Both the position numbers and the translations under genes were made by a program. A stretch of DNA of 64,000 bases, taken from assembly GCA_964470995.1 (NCBI GenBank), contig CAYYEP010000001.1, positions 1 to 64,000 of the forward strand, in the 5' to 3' direction. The notes below the pieces were generated by a model. The model saw nothing but the letters and a program-made list of their open reading frames with translations, made no database searches and was not told the DNA's origin. Below are positions 8,079 to 16,555 of this stretch, piece after piece (positions within the stretch are counted from its first letter, which is position 1; each line of letters begins with the position of its first letter). The DNA is from UBA5738 sp964470995. Lineage in GTDB: Bacteria > Patescibacteriota > Minisyncoccia > Minisyncoccales > UBA5738.

Positions 8079-9083
8079 TCAGCCCTTAGCGGCCAGTTGG
8101 CCGCAAGCAGCCTTTATTTCTTGTCCAAACCGGTAGCGTTCGGTTGCTTCCACTCCCGATTGCATAAGAATGGTTTTGAATGCTTTGATCCGAGCGGACG
8201 CCGATCCGCCATAGATGCCAGTTGGATTGTAACGGATAAGATTGACGAACGCCAGCTTCAGCGACAAGCGGTCTTTTATAAGAGCGGCAAGTTCTTTGGC
8301 ACATTCGTCGGAATCGTTGACTCCGTCGATCATAATGTATTCAAACATTACCCGCCGGTTGGTATTCTTTACATAACGCAAAACCGCTTTCATTATATCA
8401 TCGATCGGGTATTTGGCGTTTGCGGGCATTAACTTCGCTCGCAATTTGTCATTGGGGGCATGCAGTGAAATTGCCAGATTGACTTGCAGGGGTTCGTCGA
8501 TCAACCTTTCAATCCCTTCGGTTACGCCACAGGTTGATATTGAGATGTGGCGGCCGCCGATATTCAGCCCCTTTTGGTCGTTCATAATCCTGATGGCGTC
8601 AACCACGTTTTCGTAGTTCAGGAGCGGTTCGCCCATACCCATAAAAACCACATTAGCCACCCGCTGGCGTTCTCTCTTCAGCACCCGTCCGAAAAGCACC
8701 ACTTGCTCAATAATTTCGGCGGCCGTGAGATTGCGCTTGAAGCCCATTTTCCCGGTAGCGCAAAATGAACATGCCATTGGACATCCTACCTGCGACGATA
8801 CGCAAACCGTATTGCGATTATTGTGGCGCATCAAAACCGATTCAACCTGCAATTCATCCTCAAAAGTTAGCAGCGCCTTGAAAGAATCCGCCCCTGGAGA
8901 AGAATATATTTTGGCATTGATCCCTAATGGCAATTCGTTTTCAAGCTTTAGGCGCATCTCCTTGGGCAAGCCGACCGCTTCATCCCAACTCTCAACCAAG
9001 GATCCTAAAACCGCCTGCCGAGCCTGTTCGATCCGGTAAGCCGGAAGTCCAGCCATAATTTTTTCCAACCGAGAAATATCCAT
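8079..9083 (-). CDS. rlmN: Dual-specificity 23S rRNA/tRNA adenine-C2 methyltransferase RlmN
   Basis: 334 residues. The radical SAM cluster motif CPMACSFC gives Cys101, Cys105 and Cys108. Cys94 in TVCVSSQVGC matches the E. coli Cys118, and the near-C-terminal AACGQL cysteine matches the methyl-carrying Cys355. GMGEPLLNY is the usual SAM-binding segment. RlmN methylates A2503 of 23S rRNA and A37 of some tRNAs. Cfr-type resistance enzymes are relatives, but the overall pattern fits the housekeeping RlmN. Confidence 0.9.
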   Translation of the reverse strand: MDISRLEKIMAGLPAYRIEQARQAVLGSLVESWDEAVGLPKEMRLKLENELPLGINAKIYSSPGADSFKALLTFEDELQVESVLMRHNNRNTVCVSSQVGCPMACSFCATGKMGFKRNLTAAEIIEQVVLFGRVLKRERQRVANVVFMGMGEPLLNYENVVDAIRIMNDQKGLNIGGRHISISTCGVTEGIERLIDEPLQVNLAISLHAPNDKLRAKLMPANAKYPIDDIMKAVLRYVKNTNRRVMFEYIMIDGVNDSDECAKELAALIKDRLSLKLAFVNLIRYNPTGIYGGSASARIKAFKTILMQSGVEATERYRFGQEIKAACGQLAAKG

Positions 9084-9084
9084 T

Positions 9085-9657
9085 TTACCTTAGTTGCCCG
9101 GTCCAACCAGCAAACATACCCTTTTTATACTTAAAAATTTCACCGTGTCCCGGATAAACCGCAATGCCGGAAGCGATATTTCTGTCGAGCTTTTCCAATG
9201 AAGCCGCCATATCGGCATCGGAACCGCCATTAAGGTCGGTCCGGCCAATGGAATCTTCAAATAGGGTGTCGCCCGATATTACAAAATCGGGCCCAAAAAG
9301 GCAAATACCGCCGGGCGTATGCCCGGGCGTTTCCATTACCTTGAGCAGAGTGCCGCCGATCTTGATATCCTGGCCAGAGCGCAGGATAATTTCGGGGTAA
9401 AATCCGGATGACGGCAGTTCATTGATGCCGGCGGCCACCGGTACGCCGTATTTTTTCTTTAGCCAAAGATCGGCGCCGGTGTGGTCAAAATGACCATGGG
9501 TATTGATGATATATTTGGGTTTGGCACCCGACCTCTGAATCGCGTCGTCAATTAAATCGGCATCGCCACCCGGATCAACAATCGCCAAATCGGAACCATC
9601 CTTCAGGAGATAACAGTTGGCTTGCAACGGACCAACAACGATTTTTTCTATATTCAT
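9085..9657 (-). CDS. Metallo-beta-lactamase fold hydrolase, glyoxalase II-like
   Basis: About 190 residues from the ATG at 9657. The upstream in-frame extension to 9711 would run into an intergenic palindrome and is rejected. The metal motif THGHFDHTGAD (53-63) is intact, with a later PGHTPGG and PGHGE supplying further histidines. Such proteins hydrolyse thioesters (hydroxyacylglutathione hydrolase type) or act as persulfide dioxygenases. The length fits the short cytosolic YcbL-like group. It ends one base before the rlmN start codon. Confidence 0.8.
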   Translation of the reverse strand: MNIEKIVVGPLQANCYLLKDGSDLAIVDPGGDADLIDDAIQRSGAKPKYIINTHGHFDHTGADLWLKKKYGVPVAAGINELPSSGFYPEIILRSGQDIKIGGTLLKVMETPGHTPGGICLFGPDFVISGDTLFEDSIGRTDLNGGSDADMAASLEKLDRNIASGIAVYPGHGEIFKYKKGMFAGWTGQLR

Positions 9658-9673
9658 AGAAAAAATAACCCAT

Positions 9674-9725
9674 AAGCACCAAATCGAAATTCCCAAAATT
9701 ATTTGGAACATGAAATTTGGTGCTT
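9674..9725. repeat. Intergenic palindrome upstream of the hydrolase gene
   Basis: AAGCACCAAAT (9674-9684) is perfectly inverted at 9715-9725, with further partial pairing inside (AAATTCCCAAA and TTTGGAACAT). Similar words (ATCAAGCACCAAAT, TTTGGTACTTGGAATT) build a second imperfect palindrome upstream of metK at 14629-14747. Confidence 0.6.
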
Positions 9726-9741
9726 GGTATTTACCGCAAGT

Positions 9742-9999
9742 TTACATTCCAAAACCGCCCATAGATTGCATTTTTTGCGCCACCACCACCTGAATCTTCT
9801 TCATCGCCTCATTGATGCAATCTTTTACCGCCTTGGCCTGGTCTTCGACCGCAAGTTCGGGGTTAAGCCGAACCATTTCCACTTCAAGCTTGCCGTTGAT
9901 AATAATCTGCACGCCGTTCTTGTCATGGGTAACCTTTTCGTTTTTAAGAGAGTTCTGAATCTCCTGAAGTTTTTTGATTTGTTTTAATTGTTCGAACAT
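9742..9999 (-). CDS. YbaB/EbfC family nucleoid-associated protein
   Basis: 85 residues, slightly shorter than E. coli YbaB (109). The order is an N-terminal helix FEQLKQIKKLQEIQ, a short beta hairpin with GVQIIINGKLEVEMVRL, a long C-terminal helix and an MGGFGM end. It is a dimeric DNA-binding protein. The usual dnaX-ybaB-recR neighbourhood is absent here. Confidence 0.82.
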   Translation of the reverse strand: MFEQLKQIKKLQEIQNSLKNEKVTHDKNGVQIIINGKLEVEMVRLNPELAVEDQAKAVKDCINEAMKKIQVVVAQKMQSMGGFGM

Positions 10000-10118
10000 A
10001 TTTAACGCGATTTACGATTTAAGGTTTATGATTTATGAATGAATCAAAAAGCTAAATCGTTAATTCGATATATTAACCTTAGTTTTGACTTTATATTAAA
10101 ATCGGATAATTTCAAGGT

Positions 10119-11723
10119 ATGAAAAAAAACTACTGGCTCGGAATAATTGAAAATTTGGTTAAAACTTCTCCGCAGACAAGAGCGGAGCTGGATGCGTTCA
10201 AGCGTAAAATTTGCCGGGAGACGACAATCCCGTTCCCCAGCAATGTGGAGCTACTGGCGGCGTTAAAAGTTTACATAGGTGCGACCTGTTTAGATTCGAG
10301 TTCACATAGGCCTCTATGCAAGCTTCAGGAGTTGCTCCGGGTACGGCCGGTGCGCTCGCTTTCGGGGATTGTGAACGTTTCGGTACTGACAAAGCCTTAT
10401 CCCTGTCCGGGCAACTGCCTTTACTGTCCGGCCGAGGCGGGATTTCCCAAAAGTTACCTTTCCGGGGAACCGGCGGCCGAGCGGGCAAAATTGCTTAAAT
10501 TCAATCCTTATACGCAAACAAAAAAACGGCTGGAGAATTTGGCGGCCGAAGGCCATGACGTAGAAAAAGTGGAACTGCGCGTGATCGGCGGCACCTGGAG
10601 CTATTATCCCGCGGCTTACCAAAAAAGATTTATCGCGGCTTGTTTCGCCGCATGCAATGATTTTGATTCCAAAAAAGATAAATCTTTATCGTTGGAAGCC
10701 GAACAAAAGAAGAATGAAACCGCTAAATGCCGGATCGTGGGTATTTCGGTGGAAACCCGGCCGGATTATATTGATGAAAAAGAAATTTTGAGATTAAGGG
10801 AGTTGGGCGTAACGCGCGTGGAACTCGGAATACAAAGCATTTACGACGAAGTTTTGGACTTAAACCGCCGCGGACATAAGATTGCGGCGGCAATTACGGC
10901 CACCCGAATATTAAAAGATGCGGGATTTAAAGTGTCTTATCAAATAATGCTGAACCTTTACGGCTCCAGCCCCGAAAAAGACCTGGCAATGGCAAGAGAA
11001 CTATTTTCCAAACCGGATTTTTGCCCGGACTTGCTAAAGATATATCCTTGTGCGGTATTAAAAGAGGCACCGTTGTACCAGGCCTACCAAACAGGAAAAT
11101 ACAAACCTTATCCGGACGGCAAACTGATCGAAGTCATCAAAGAGATGAAAAAAGGACTGCCGCCCTGGGTGCGGGTGGAGCGGATTATCCGCGACATCCC
11201 CTCCCCGAGAATCACCGCCGGCACCAAGGAAATTTCCAATTTGCGGCAAATGATCGCCGCGGATATGGTTCGCGAAGGGTGGAGGTGCGCCTGTATCCGC
11301 TGCCGCGAAGTAAAAAATGAATTTGATCCAACGGAAACGATAATTTTTGTTCGGCGAGAATACGAAGCCAGCAAGGGAAAAGAAATATTTTTAAGTTTCG
11401 AGAATGAAGAAAAAACCAAACTATTTTCATTGCTTCGCTTAAGAATACCAACCGAACAAGCCGGAGCGGTATTACCAGTATTAAAAAACGCGGCATTGAT
11501 CCGCGAAATCCATACTTACGGCTTGCAAACGGCGATCGACGGAAAGGCAGTAGCGGCTCAACATACGGGGCTGGGCAAAAAACTGATCGAAGAGGCAGAA
11601 AGAATCGCCCGCGATGAATTCGGCAAAAGATCGATTGCCGCGATTGCGGGAATCGGGGCGCGCCCCTACTGGCACAAGAACGGCTACAAATTAAAGGATA
11701 GTTATATGATAAAAAAAATATAG
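10119..11723 (+). CDS. elp3: Elp3: radical SAM/GNAT tRNA wobble-uridine carboxymethylase
   Basis: 534 residues. The radical SAM core begins TKPYPCPGNCLYCP with Cys96, Cys100 and Cys103, followed by the FNPYTQTKKRLENL helix typical of Elp3. The C-terminal GNAT domain has QHTGLGKKLIEEAE (about 481-494) and ends GARPYWHKNGYKL. Elp3 adds a carboxymethyl group from acetyl-CoA to U34. Archaea and some bacteria use it alone, without the Elongator complex. A GATAAT lies 9 bases before the ATG, so the mRNA may be nearly leaderless. It is one of few plus-strand genes in this part. Confidence 0.88.
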   Translation: MKKNYWLGIIENLVKTSPQTRAELDAFKRKICRETTIPFPSNVELLAALKVYIGATCLDSSSHRPLCKLQELLRVRPVRSLSGIVNVSVLTKPYPCPGNCLYCPAEAGFPKSYLSGEPAAERAKLLKFNPYTQTKKRLENLAAEGHDVEKVELRVIGGTWSYYPAAYQKRFIAACFAACNDFDSKKDKSLSLEAEQKKNETAKCRIVGISVETRPDYIDEKEILRLRELGVTRVELGIQSIYDEVLDLNRRGHKIAAAITATRILKDAGFKVSYQIMLNLYGSSPEKDLAMARELFSKPDFCPDLLKIYPCAVLKEAPLYQAYQTGKYKPYPDGKLIEVIKEMKKGLPPWVRVERIIRDIPSPRITAGTKEISNLRQMIAADMVREGWRCACIRCREVKNEFDPTETIIFVRREYEASKGKEIFLSFENEEKTKLFSLLRLRIPTEQAGAVLPVLKNAALIREIHTYGLQTAIDGKAVAAQHTGLGKKLIEEAERIARDEFGKRSIAAIAGIGARPYWHKNGYKLKDSYMIKKI

Positions 11724-11756
11724 GGGCGTCTATGTCGGTATGTAGCAACGAATAAA

Positions 11757-11785
11757 TTAAAAGGCCACTGCGCGAACGCAATGGC
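11757..11785 (-). terminator. Rho-independent terminator
   Basis: On the minus strand GCCATTGCG, a TTCG loop and CGCAGTGGC form a 9-bp stem with one G-T pair, followed by CTTTTAATTT. It sits 5 bp after the stop of the small zinc-ribbon gene. Confidence 0.7.
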
Positions 11786-11789
11786 ATCA

Positions 11790-11966
11790 CTACTCTTCCG
11801 CCGTTTTATTATGTACTTTAGCGGTTGGCTCAATGCCTTCCCAACCCACGACGCCCAATTTTTTTGGAACCAACCGGCCACATACGGGACATATTTTGCT
11901 ATCGGGCGCCGGATCACAGGCACAATATATTTGAAGTTTTCTAGCTCTTTTTTTTGCTCTTGGCAT
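11790..11966 (-). CDS. Small basic zinc-ribbon protein
   Basis: 58 residues from the ATG at 11966, chosen because GGAGG lies 6 bp upstream of it. A longer frame exists but has no such site. The N-terminus is strongly basic (PRAKKRARK). One zinc ribbon is possible from CAC and CPVCG near residues 17-30. It is followed by a GWEGIEP stretch. No family is recognised. A role in nucleic-acid binding would fit the charge, but that is inference. A terminator follows directly. Confidence 0.6.
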   Translation of the reverse strand: MPRAKKRARKLQIYCACDPAPDSKICPVCGRLVPKKLGVVGWEGIEPTAKVHNKTAEE

Positions 11967-12041
11967 AGGCGCCTCCAACACGGATGTTCTCAAACGGGCG
12001 ATACGGTTACTGGATGTTCTATAGCACAAAATTTTGAGAGT

Positions 12042-12395
12042 TCAAAAATCAATCCGCGACTTCCATTTCTGTTCCAGGGCACACATTTGACCCTCTTCAA
12101 ATCCGAAATAATGGGCGATCTCGTGCCAGACCACCAGTTTTACCAGCTCGCGGACCTCTTTGGGGGTTTTGGCTTCCCTTTCAATCGAACCTTTAAAGAT
12201 TGTAATCTTGTCGGGTAAATGAACCGCTTCATCCTTGCCCCATTGATTTTGGGGAACACCCTCGTAAAGACCCAAAAGGCGGCGATGGGTTTCAGGCTCA
12301 ACAACTATCGCCACATTGTTCAGGGCGTTTTTAATGTTTGGCGGCAAGTCATTGATCGCCGCCGTAACCAGTTTTTCAAATTCAATTAAATCCAT
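12042..12395 (-). CDS. Minimal zincin-like metalloprotease family protein
   Basis: 117 residues from the ATG at 12395. The HEIAHYFGFEE segment near the C-terminus is an HExxH zinc motif followed by a glutamate, as in the short zincin family PF06262. N-terminal helices and a RRLLGLYEGVP turn fit that family too. Whether it is a true peptidase is not known for these small members. A structured hairpin repeat (12409-12446) lies 13 bp before the start codon and may sit in its 5' leader. Confidence 0.75.
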   Translation of the reverse strand: MDLIEFEKLVTAAINDLPPNIKNALNNVAIVVEPETHRRLLGLYEGVPQNQWGKDEAVHLPDKITIFKGSIEREAKTPKEVRELVKLVVWHEIAHYFGFEEGQMCALEQKWKSRIDF

Positions 12396-12408
12396 GGTGC
12401 AGTTTGCC

Positions 12409-12446
12409 AAGGTCGCACCTTGGCGATTACGCCAAGGAACGACCTT
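12409..12446. repeat. Two-tier hairpin repeat, copy A
   Basis: AAGGTCG, internal loop CA, CCTTGGCG, ATTA loop, CGCCAAGG, internal loop AA, CGACCTT. The outer 7 bp and inner 8 bp pair perfectly. An identical copy is at 16518-16555 and a copy with a changed but still paired inner stem is at 22188-22225. It lies just upstream of the zincin gene. Confidence 0.85.
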
Positions 12447-12498
12447 TTAAATTCAAATTCTTAAAATTGGCAGTAGTATAAGCCGATAAATAAAAAGG

Positions 12499-12747
12499 TT
12501 AAAGATCTCTTGACCGATAACCCCCTATAACCCGTACTCCTTCCCCTATACGGCCATAATCAATAGCCCTTTTGCTTTCAAAATCTTTTTCCAGTTTAAG
12601 GAACCTTTTCCTTAATTCCTCATCGGAAATATGCTTTCTTTGATCAATGACATTATTACAGTCATCACAAACCAATTTTTCCAATTCATTCTTTGGGCCA
12701 ACGACAAACCATGTCGCATCGCCACCACACTTGCATTTAGCGGACAT
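12499..12747 (-). CDS. Small protein with zinc-binding cysteines, unknown
   Basis: 82 residues. The N-terminal KCKCGG and a CDDC near residue 30 can form one four-cysteine zinc site. The rest is helical and charged (EELRKRFLKLEKDF), ending in a GGYRSRDL tail. AGAGG is 6 bp upstream of the ATG, so translation is well supported. I recognise no family. The neighbours are the zincin and UDG genes on the same strand. Confidence 0.6.
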   Translation of the reverse strand: MSAKCKCGGDATWFVVGPKNELEKLVCDDCNNVIDQRKHISDEELRKRFLKLEKDFESKRAIDYGRIGEGVRVIGGYRSRDL

Positions 12748-12796
12748 TAAAACCTCTTTTCTGCTAACACAAATTAACCATATAAATAAATGCGGG

Positions 12797-13375
12797 TCAA
12801 GGTTTTAAATTCTTAAAATCGGATTCCAGGATTTTTTTGAATTTAACAAAACGGATGCCCGCGGCCGGGTGGTAGGAAATAAAATAATTTTTCCCGTTTT
12901 TTTGGCGCCACTTCCCCCGCCATTCGGAAAACTTATCGCCGGGGAAAAATTCCTTGAATGCCATATCTCCCAGCAAAATTATTTTTTGGGCGCCGACCAA
13001 TTCGATCTGATCCATCAGGTAATTATGACAAGCGGCAATTTCGTCGGACTTGGGTTTGCGGTTTACCGGCGGCGTGGGAAAACATTTGACAATCGAGGTA
13101 ATGAAGGTGTTTTTGGCGCGGTCGATTCCGGCAAGCGCGAGCAATTCGGTTAAAAGCTTACCCGCCCGGCCGATAAACGGCCGTCCGGTTTTATCTTCGT
13201 TGGCGCCCGGCCCCTGGCCGATCACAAAATATCCGGCGCCGATAATCCCCTCCCCGGGAACAGCCCTGCTGCGCACCTTAGCCAAGCGACAGGCTTGGCA
13301 GGCGTTTATTTTTTGGGCAATGGCATCCAATTCCTGGCTTCTTTTTTGGATTTCGCTTTCTGTGAATTTAGACAT
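12797..13375 (-). CDS. Uracil-DNA glycosylase, family 4
   Basis: 192 residues. Four cysteines (26, 29, 98, 116) with the spacing of family-4 enzymes can hold a 4Fe-4S cluster. The catalytic loop is GQGPGANED (53-61) and the leucine-loop equivalent is HPAA (169-172). These glycosylases remove uracil from single- and double-stranded DNA, leaving an abasic site. With EndoQ in the same window, the cell seems equipped for both glycosylase-dependent and nick-first repair of deaminated bases. Confidence 0.88.
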   Translation of the reverse strand: MSKFTESEIQKRSQELDAIAQKINACQACRLAKVRSRAVPGEGIIGAGYFVIGQGPGANEDKTGRPFIGRAGKLLTELLALAGIDRAKNTFITSIVKCFPTPPVNRKPKSDEIAACHNYLMDQIELVGAQKIILLGDMAFKEFFPGDKFSEWRGKWRQKNGKNYFISYHPAAGIRFVKFKKILESDFKNLKP

Positions 13376-13448
13376 TTTTGGTAGATAAACCGGCTGGGAG
13401 TGCGATATGCAAGCTTGCCCTTTTGCGCATTATTTGATGAATAATTTT

Positions 13449-14612
13449 TCATTGTTTTACCCTTCCAATCTCCCGCAAAAGATCCTTGGCTTTGTCGGTC
13501 TTTTCCCACATAAAATCCTGATCAATGCGGCCGAAATGGCCATAATTGGATGTTTTGCGGTAAATCGGCCGCAAAAGCTTTAACTGGCGGATAATACCCC
13601 CCGGCGTCAGATCAAAAACTTTGCGCGCGATCGTTTCGAGCAATTCTTCATTAACGGTGTTGGTGCCGAAAGTTTCGATGCTAGATTCAATGGGTTTAGT
13701 GTCCCCGATGACGTAAGACAGGCGCACAAAACATTCCTGGGCTAGACCTGCGGCCACAATGTTTTTGGCGATATAACGGGCCATATAGGCGCCGGAACGG
13801 CCGATCTTGGTCGGATCCTTGCCTGAAAAACCGCTGCCGCCCGATGGCACCGTGTTACCATAAGCATCGATTATGATTTTGCGGCCGGTTACTCCGGTAT
13901 CCGCGGCAGGGCCGCCTTCGATAAAACTTCCGGCGTGGTTGATAAATATTTTGGTATCTTTGTCCAAATAATTTTGACAAACGGGGCGAATAACTTTTTC
14001 GGAAATATCGGCTCTTAATTTAACAAGCGGAGCTTTGGCGGAATGCTGGGCCGAAATCACAATACTCTCAAGACGGGAAGCAACACCGTCTTTGTATTCA
14101 AGCGTAAGCTGGCATTTGCCATCCGGCCCAAGATAAGCCAAGGTTTTCTTTTTACGCACTTCGGCCAAGCGAGCCGCCAGGTTCTGTGCCAGATTTGCGG
14201 CGGCGGGCATCAATTCGGAGGTTTCGTGGCAGGCATAGCCGGTACAGACTCCCTGATCCCCCGCTCCCTGGTTTTTGCCGGCCGGGCGGCGCACCGGCTT
14301 GGCGACTTCGGGCGATTGGCGGTTGACCATATTGAAAATCGCCGCGGTTTTGCAGTAAAAACCGTATTCTTCGTTGTCATAGCCGATATCGCGGATAACT
14401 TTCCGCACCAAGGTGTTGTAGTCGATCCAGGCCAGGCTGTTGATCTCGCCGCCGATGACCGCGTAATTATTACCTACCATAACTTCGCAGGAACACCGGC
14501 CATATTTATCCTGGCGGATCATTTCATCCAGGATCGCGTCGGCGATCTGGTCGGCAACTTTATCGGGATGGCCTTCGGTGACCGCCTCGGCAGTAATGAA
14601 AAATCGACGCAT
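13449..14612 (-). CDS. metK: S-adenosylmethionine synthetase
   Basis: 387 residues from the ATG at 14612, close to the family's 380-400. The start matches MetK with TEGHPDKVADQIADAILD, and the phosphate loop GGSGFSGKDPTK is present. The usual KVDRS after this loop reads KIGRS, so the aspartate is a glycine, a mild oddity. The enzyme makes SAM from methionine and ATP, feeding RlmN, Elp3 and the methyltransferases seen here. Upstream is an imperfect palindrome built from the same words as the one at 9674. Confidence 0.9.
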   Translation of the reverse strand: MRRFFITAEAVTEGHPDKVADQIADAILDEMIRQDKYGRCSCEVMVGNNYAVIGGEINSLAWIDYNTLVRKVIRDIGYDNEEYGFYCKTAAIFNMVNRQSPEVAKPVRRPAGKNQGAGDQGVCTGYACHETSELMPAAANLAQNLAARLAEVRKKKTLAYLGPDGKCQLTLEYKDGVASRLESIVISAQHSAKAPLVKLRADISEKVIRPVCQNYLDKDTKIFINHAGSFIEGGPAADTGVTGRKIIIDAYGNTVPSGGSGFSGKDPTKIGRSGAYMARYIAKNIVAAGLAQECFVRLSYVIGDTKPIESSIETFGTNTVNEELLETIARKVFDLTPGGIIRQLKLLRPIYRKTSNYGHFGRIDQDFMWEKTDKAKDLLREIGRVKQ

Positions 14613-14628
14613 AATTATTAAATCCCGA

Positions 14629-14747
14629 GCATCAAGCACCAAATCACAAATAGTATCCAAATCCCAATATTTAATAATCAAAATGAATCCGTTCAAAACA
14701 TTATGATTTTAATAGTCAGAATTTGTTTGGTACTTGGAATTTGATGC
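14629..14747. repeat. Imperfect intergenic palindrome upstream of metK
   Basis: The left arm GCATCAAGCACCAAATC (from 14629) and the right arm ending GGAATTTGATGC (to 14747) share a small set of words (AAGCACCAAAT, GCATCAA, CAAAT) but pair with indels. It resembles the cleaner palindrome at 9674-9725. Confidence 0.45.
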
Positions 14748-14756
14748 TTGAAATTT

Positions 14757-15932
14757 TTAAAAAGGATAGGTTATTGTTTCCAATCTTAGTTTAGCATTAT
14801 CGATCTCCCGCTGGTTCATTTGGCTGAACTTTATCCCCCTCTCGATCGCGTCCAGGGTGCGGTCGTAGGTGGCCCGGTCCACCGGAAAGGGCGTGCCGTC
14901 CTTGCCGCCCACCGCGAACGCGTACCGCGCCGGGTCTTCGTAGGAAGGCTTGGCGCCGTAAACGATCTCGGCCACCAGCGAGAGCGCCCGGATGGTTTTC
15001 GGCCCAATGCCTTCGGAAGCCAAAACCTGCGTAAAATTCTCCGGCGCCAGCGAGTGGACCCCCTCGATCGCCTTTTTCAGCCGCTTCATATCGAATTTTT
15101 CCGTAACTACCGGATGCCAATGGAATTCCACGTTATTCAATTCCATTTCGGTAAAGCCGGGCAGGCGACCCTGCGCGCCCAGGCGGTTGGAAACTGCCTT
15201 GGTCGAACTGACGCTTCCCTCCAGGTCCTTGGCCATGTTTTGAAAGTCTTTCAAAAAATTTTTCGGTTCTTCCTTGACCAATCCCGCCGAAATTTTTTTG
15301 TTTTCCTGGCTGGTTTTTGCGGTAAGGTTCAGAGGCTTTAAACGCATATCACTGGCAATACCCGAATGAGGCTCCTCACAAAAGTCGTTCACACCTTCGG
15401 ATAACCAGTGGTAACGGCGCGCTTTCTGCGCGTCAACGTTCATCCCCTGCTGGACCACCGCCCATTTGCCGGAATCAGTGAACAGTAAATTGTGGGCGTA
15501 GATCGAAAACCCGTCCTGCACGAGAGCCGAATCGACTTTGGCAGCCATCCGGCTGGCATAGACCAAGCTGTCTGTTTTGCTTTCCTTCCAGCCCATACGC
15601 CGCCCCCAAGCAATTGCCTCTTCGGGGGTTCTGTGCGAAACCCGCTTGCCGCCGCAGACATAAAGCCCCAGGTCAGGCTCCAAACCTTTTACCGCTTCCT
15701 TTAACGCGCCCATCGTGGTCACGGTCAACCCGGATGAATTCCAGTCAAACCCCATCACGCATCCCAGGCTCTGGAACCATACCGGATCCGACAGGCGTTT
15801 CAGCATTTCCTCGGCGCCAAACTCCTCGACAATGGCAATCGTAATACCCCGCCCCAAGCGGGTCATCCGGTCAAACAGCCAGCGCGGGCACCGGCCGTAG
15901 TCCAAAGGCACTGTGGCAACTCCGGTTCGCAT
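14757..15932 (-). CDS. DUF763 family protein
   Basis: 391 residues from the ATG at 15932. A GTG two codons earlier is possible. The N-terminus RTGVATVPLDYGRCPRWLF and the central QGMN and YHWLSE segments match DUF763, a family found mostly in archaea and thermophiles. A helix-hairpin-helix-like LASEGIGPKTIRALSLVAEI lies at about 310-330, so DNA binding is plausible, but no function is established. Base composition is more GC-rich than the neighbours, which hints at transfer. Confidence 0.75.
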   Translation of the reverse strand: MRTGVATVPLDYGRCPRWLFDRMTRLGRGITIAIVEEFGAEEMLKRLSDPVWFQSLGCVMGFDWNSSGLTVTTMGALKEAVKGLEPDLGLYVCGGKRVSHRTPEEAIAWGRRMGWKESKTDSLVYASRMAAKVDSALVQDGFSIYAHNLLFTDSGKWAVVQQGMNVDAQKARRYHWLSEGVNDFCEEPHSGIASDMRLKPLNLTAKTSQENKKISAGLVKEEPKNFLKDFQNMAKDLEGSVSSTKAVSNRLGAQGRLPGFTEMELNNVEFHWHPVVTEKFDMKRLKKAIEGVHSLAPENFTQVLASEGIGPKTIRALSLVAEIVYGAKPSYEDPARYAFAVGGKDGTPFPVDRATYDRTLDAIERGIKFSQMNQREIDNAKLRLETITYPF

Positions 15933-16126
15933 ATTCACACTTTAACCAAAAACCGGTGATAACGCCAGTTTTTGTTTAAAGCAATTTCCAATTATCAATT
16001 TTCAAATAATTTTCAATGATTTAATTTTCAAACAAAAAGAGGGCCGGTCTTTTGCGTTGTCGTCGCCGCCAGCGCAAATCCTTGCCCAATAGCTAGTATT
16101 AAGAATCAACCTGAGCCGATTAAATT

Positions 16127-16195
16127 TCATGCCGCGACTTTACCTACTGCGGGCATATTAACCCCACTGCCTCCAGCCATACCGACTACTGCCAT
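16127..16195 (-). CDS. Possible 22-residue peptide
   Basis: ATG at 16195 with GGAGG 5-6 bp upstream, ending TGA at 16127. The peptide is rich in Gly, Ala and Val and ends GKVAA. It sits inside the candidate RNA of the gene-free region. It could be a leader peptide or chance. I considered a tmRNA tag because of the ending and rejected it, since no tRNA-like ends are present. Confidence 0.3.
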   Translation of the reverse strand: MAVVGMAGGSGVNMPAVGKVAA

Positions 16196-16517
16196 ATTAG
16201 CCTCCACTACTTCTATTTTTCGGCTATTGTTTTTGTCGGCGGCGCGTCCGCCGGCATGCCCACAATCCGTTACATTTAAAGGATTACAGGATCGTGTCTT
16301 TTTGAGAGCATTGCGTTCCCGGAGAACGCTCGACAGTCATTTCCCCAACCTCGGAGACTCTCATGCGATAATAATGCTCAGCACCTGAACGAGCTTCACC
16401 TCCTGTTGTCTTCCCCTCGGAAGCGATATAGTTTTATATCACATCTGGGAGACTTTAATAAATAACTGCATTGCAACCACTCATTGAGAAAAGCATATGT
16501 TCAAAATACGAGTTGCC

Positions 16518-16555
16518 AAGGTCGCACCTTGGCGATTACGCCAAGGAACGACCTT
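16518..16555. repeat. Two-tier hairpin repeat, copy B
   Basis: Identical over all 38 bases to copy A at 12409-12446, again preceded by AGTTGCC. It lies about 110 bp downstream of the histidine kinase stop. Confidence 0.85.

Noticed and set aside
16127..16195. tmRNA tag-like ending (GKVAA) of the small ORF
   Set aside because: No tRNA-like 5' and 3' ends, no T arm and no CCA are present, and a ribosome site precedes the ORF.
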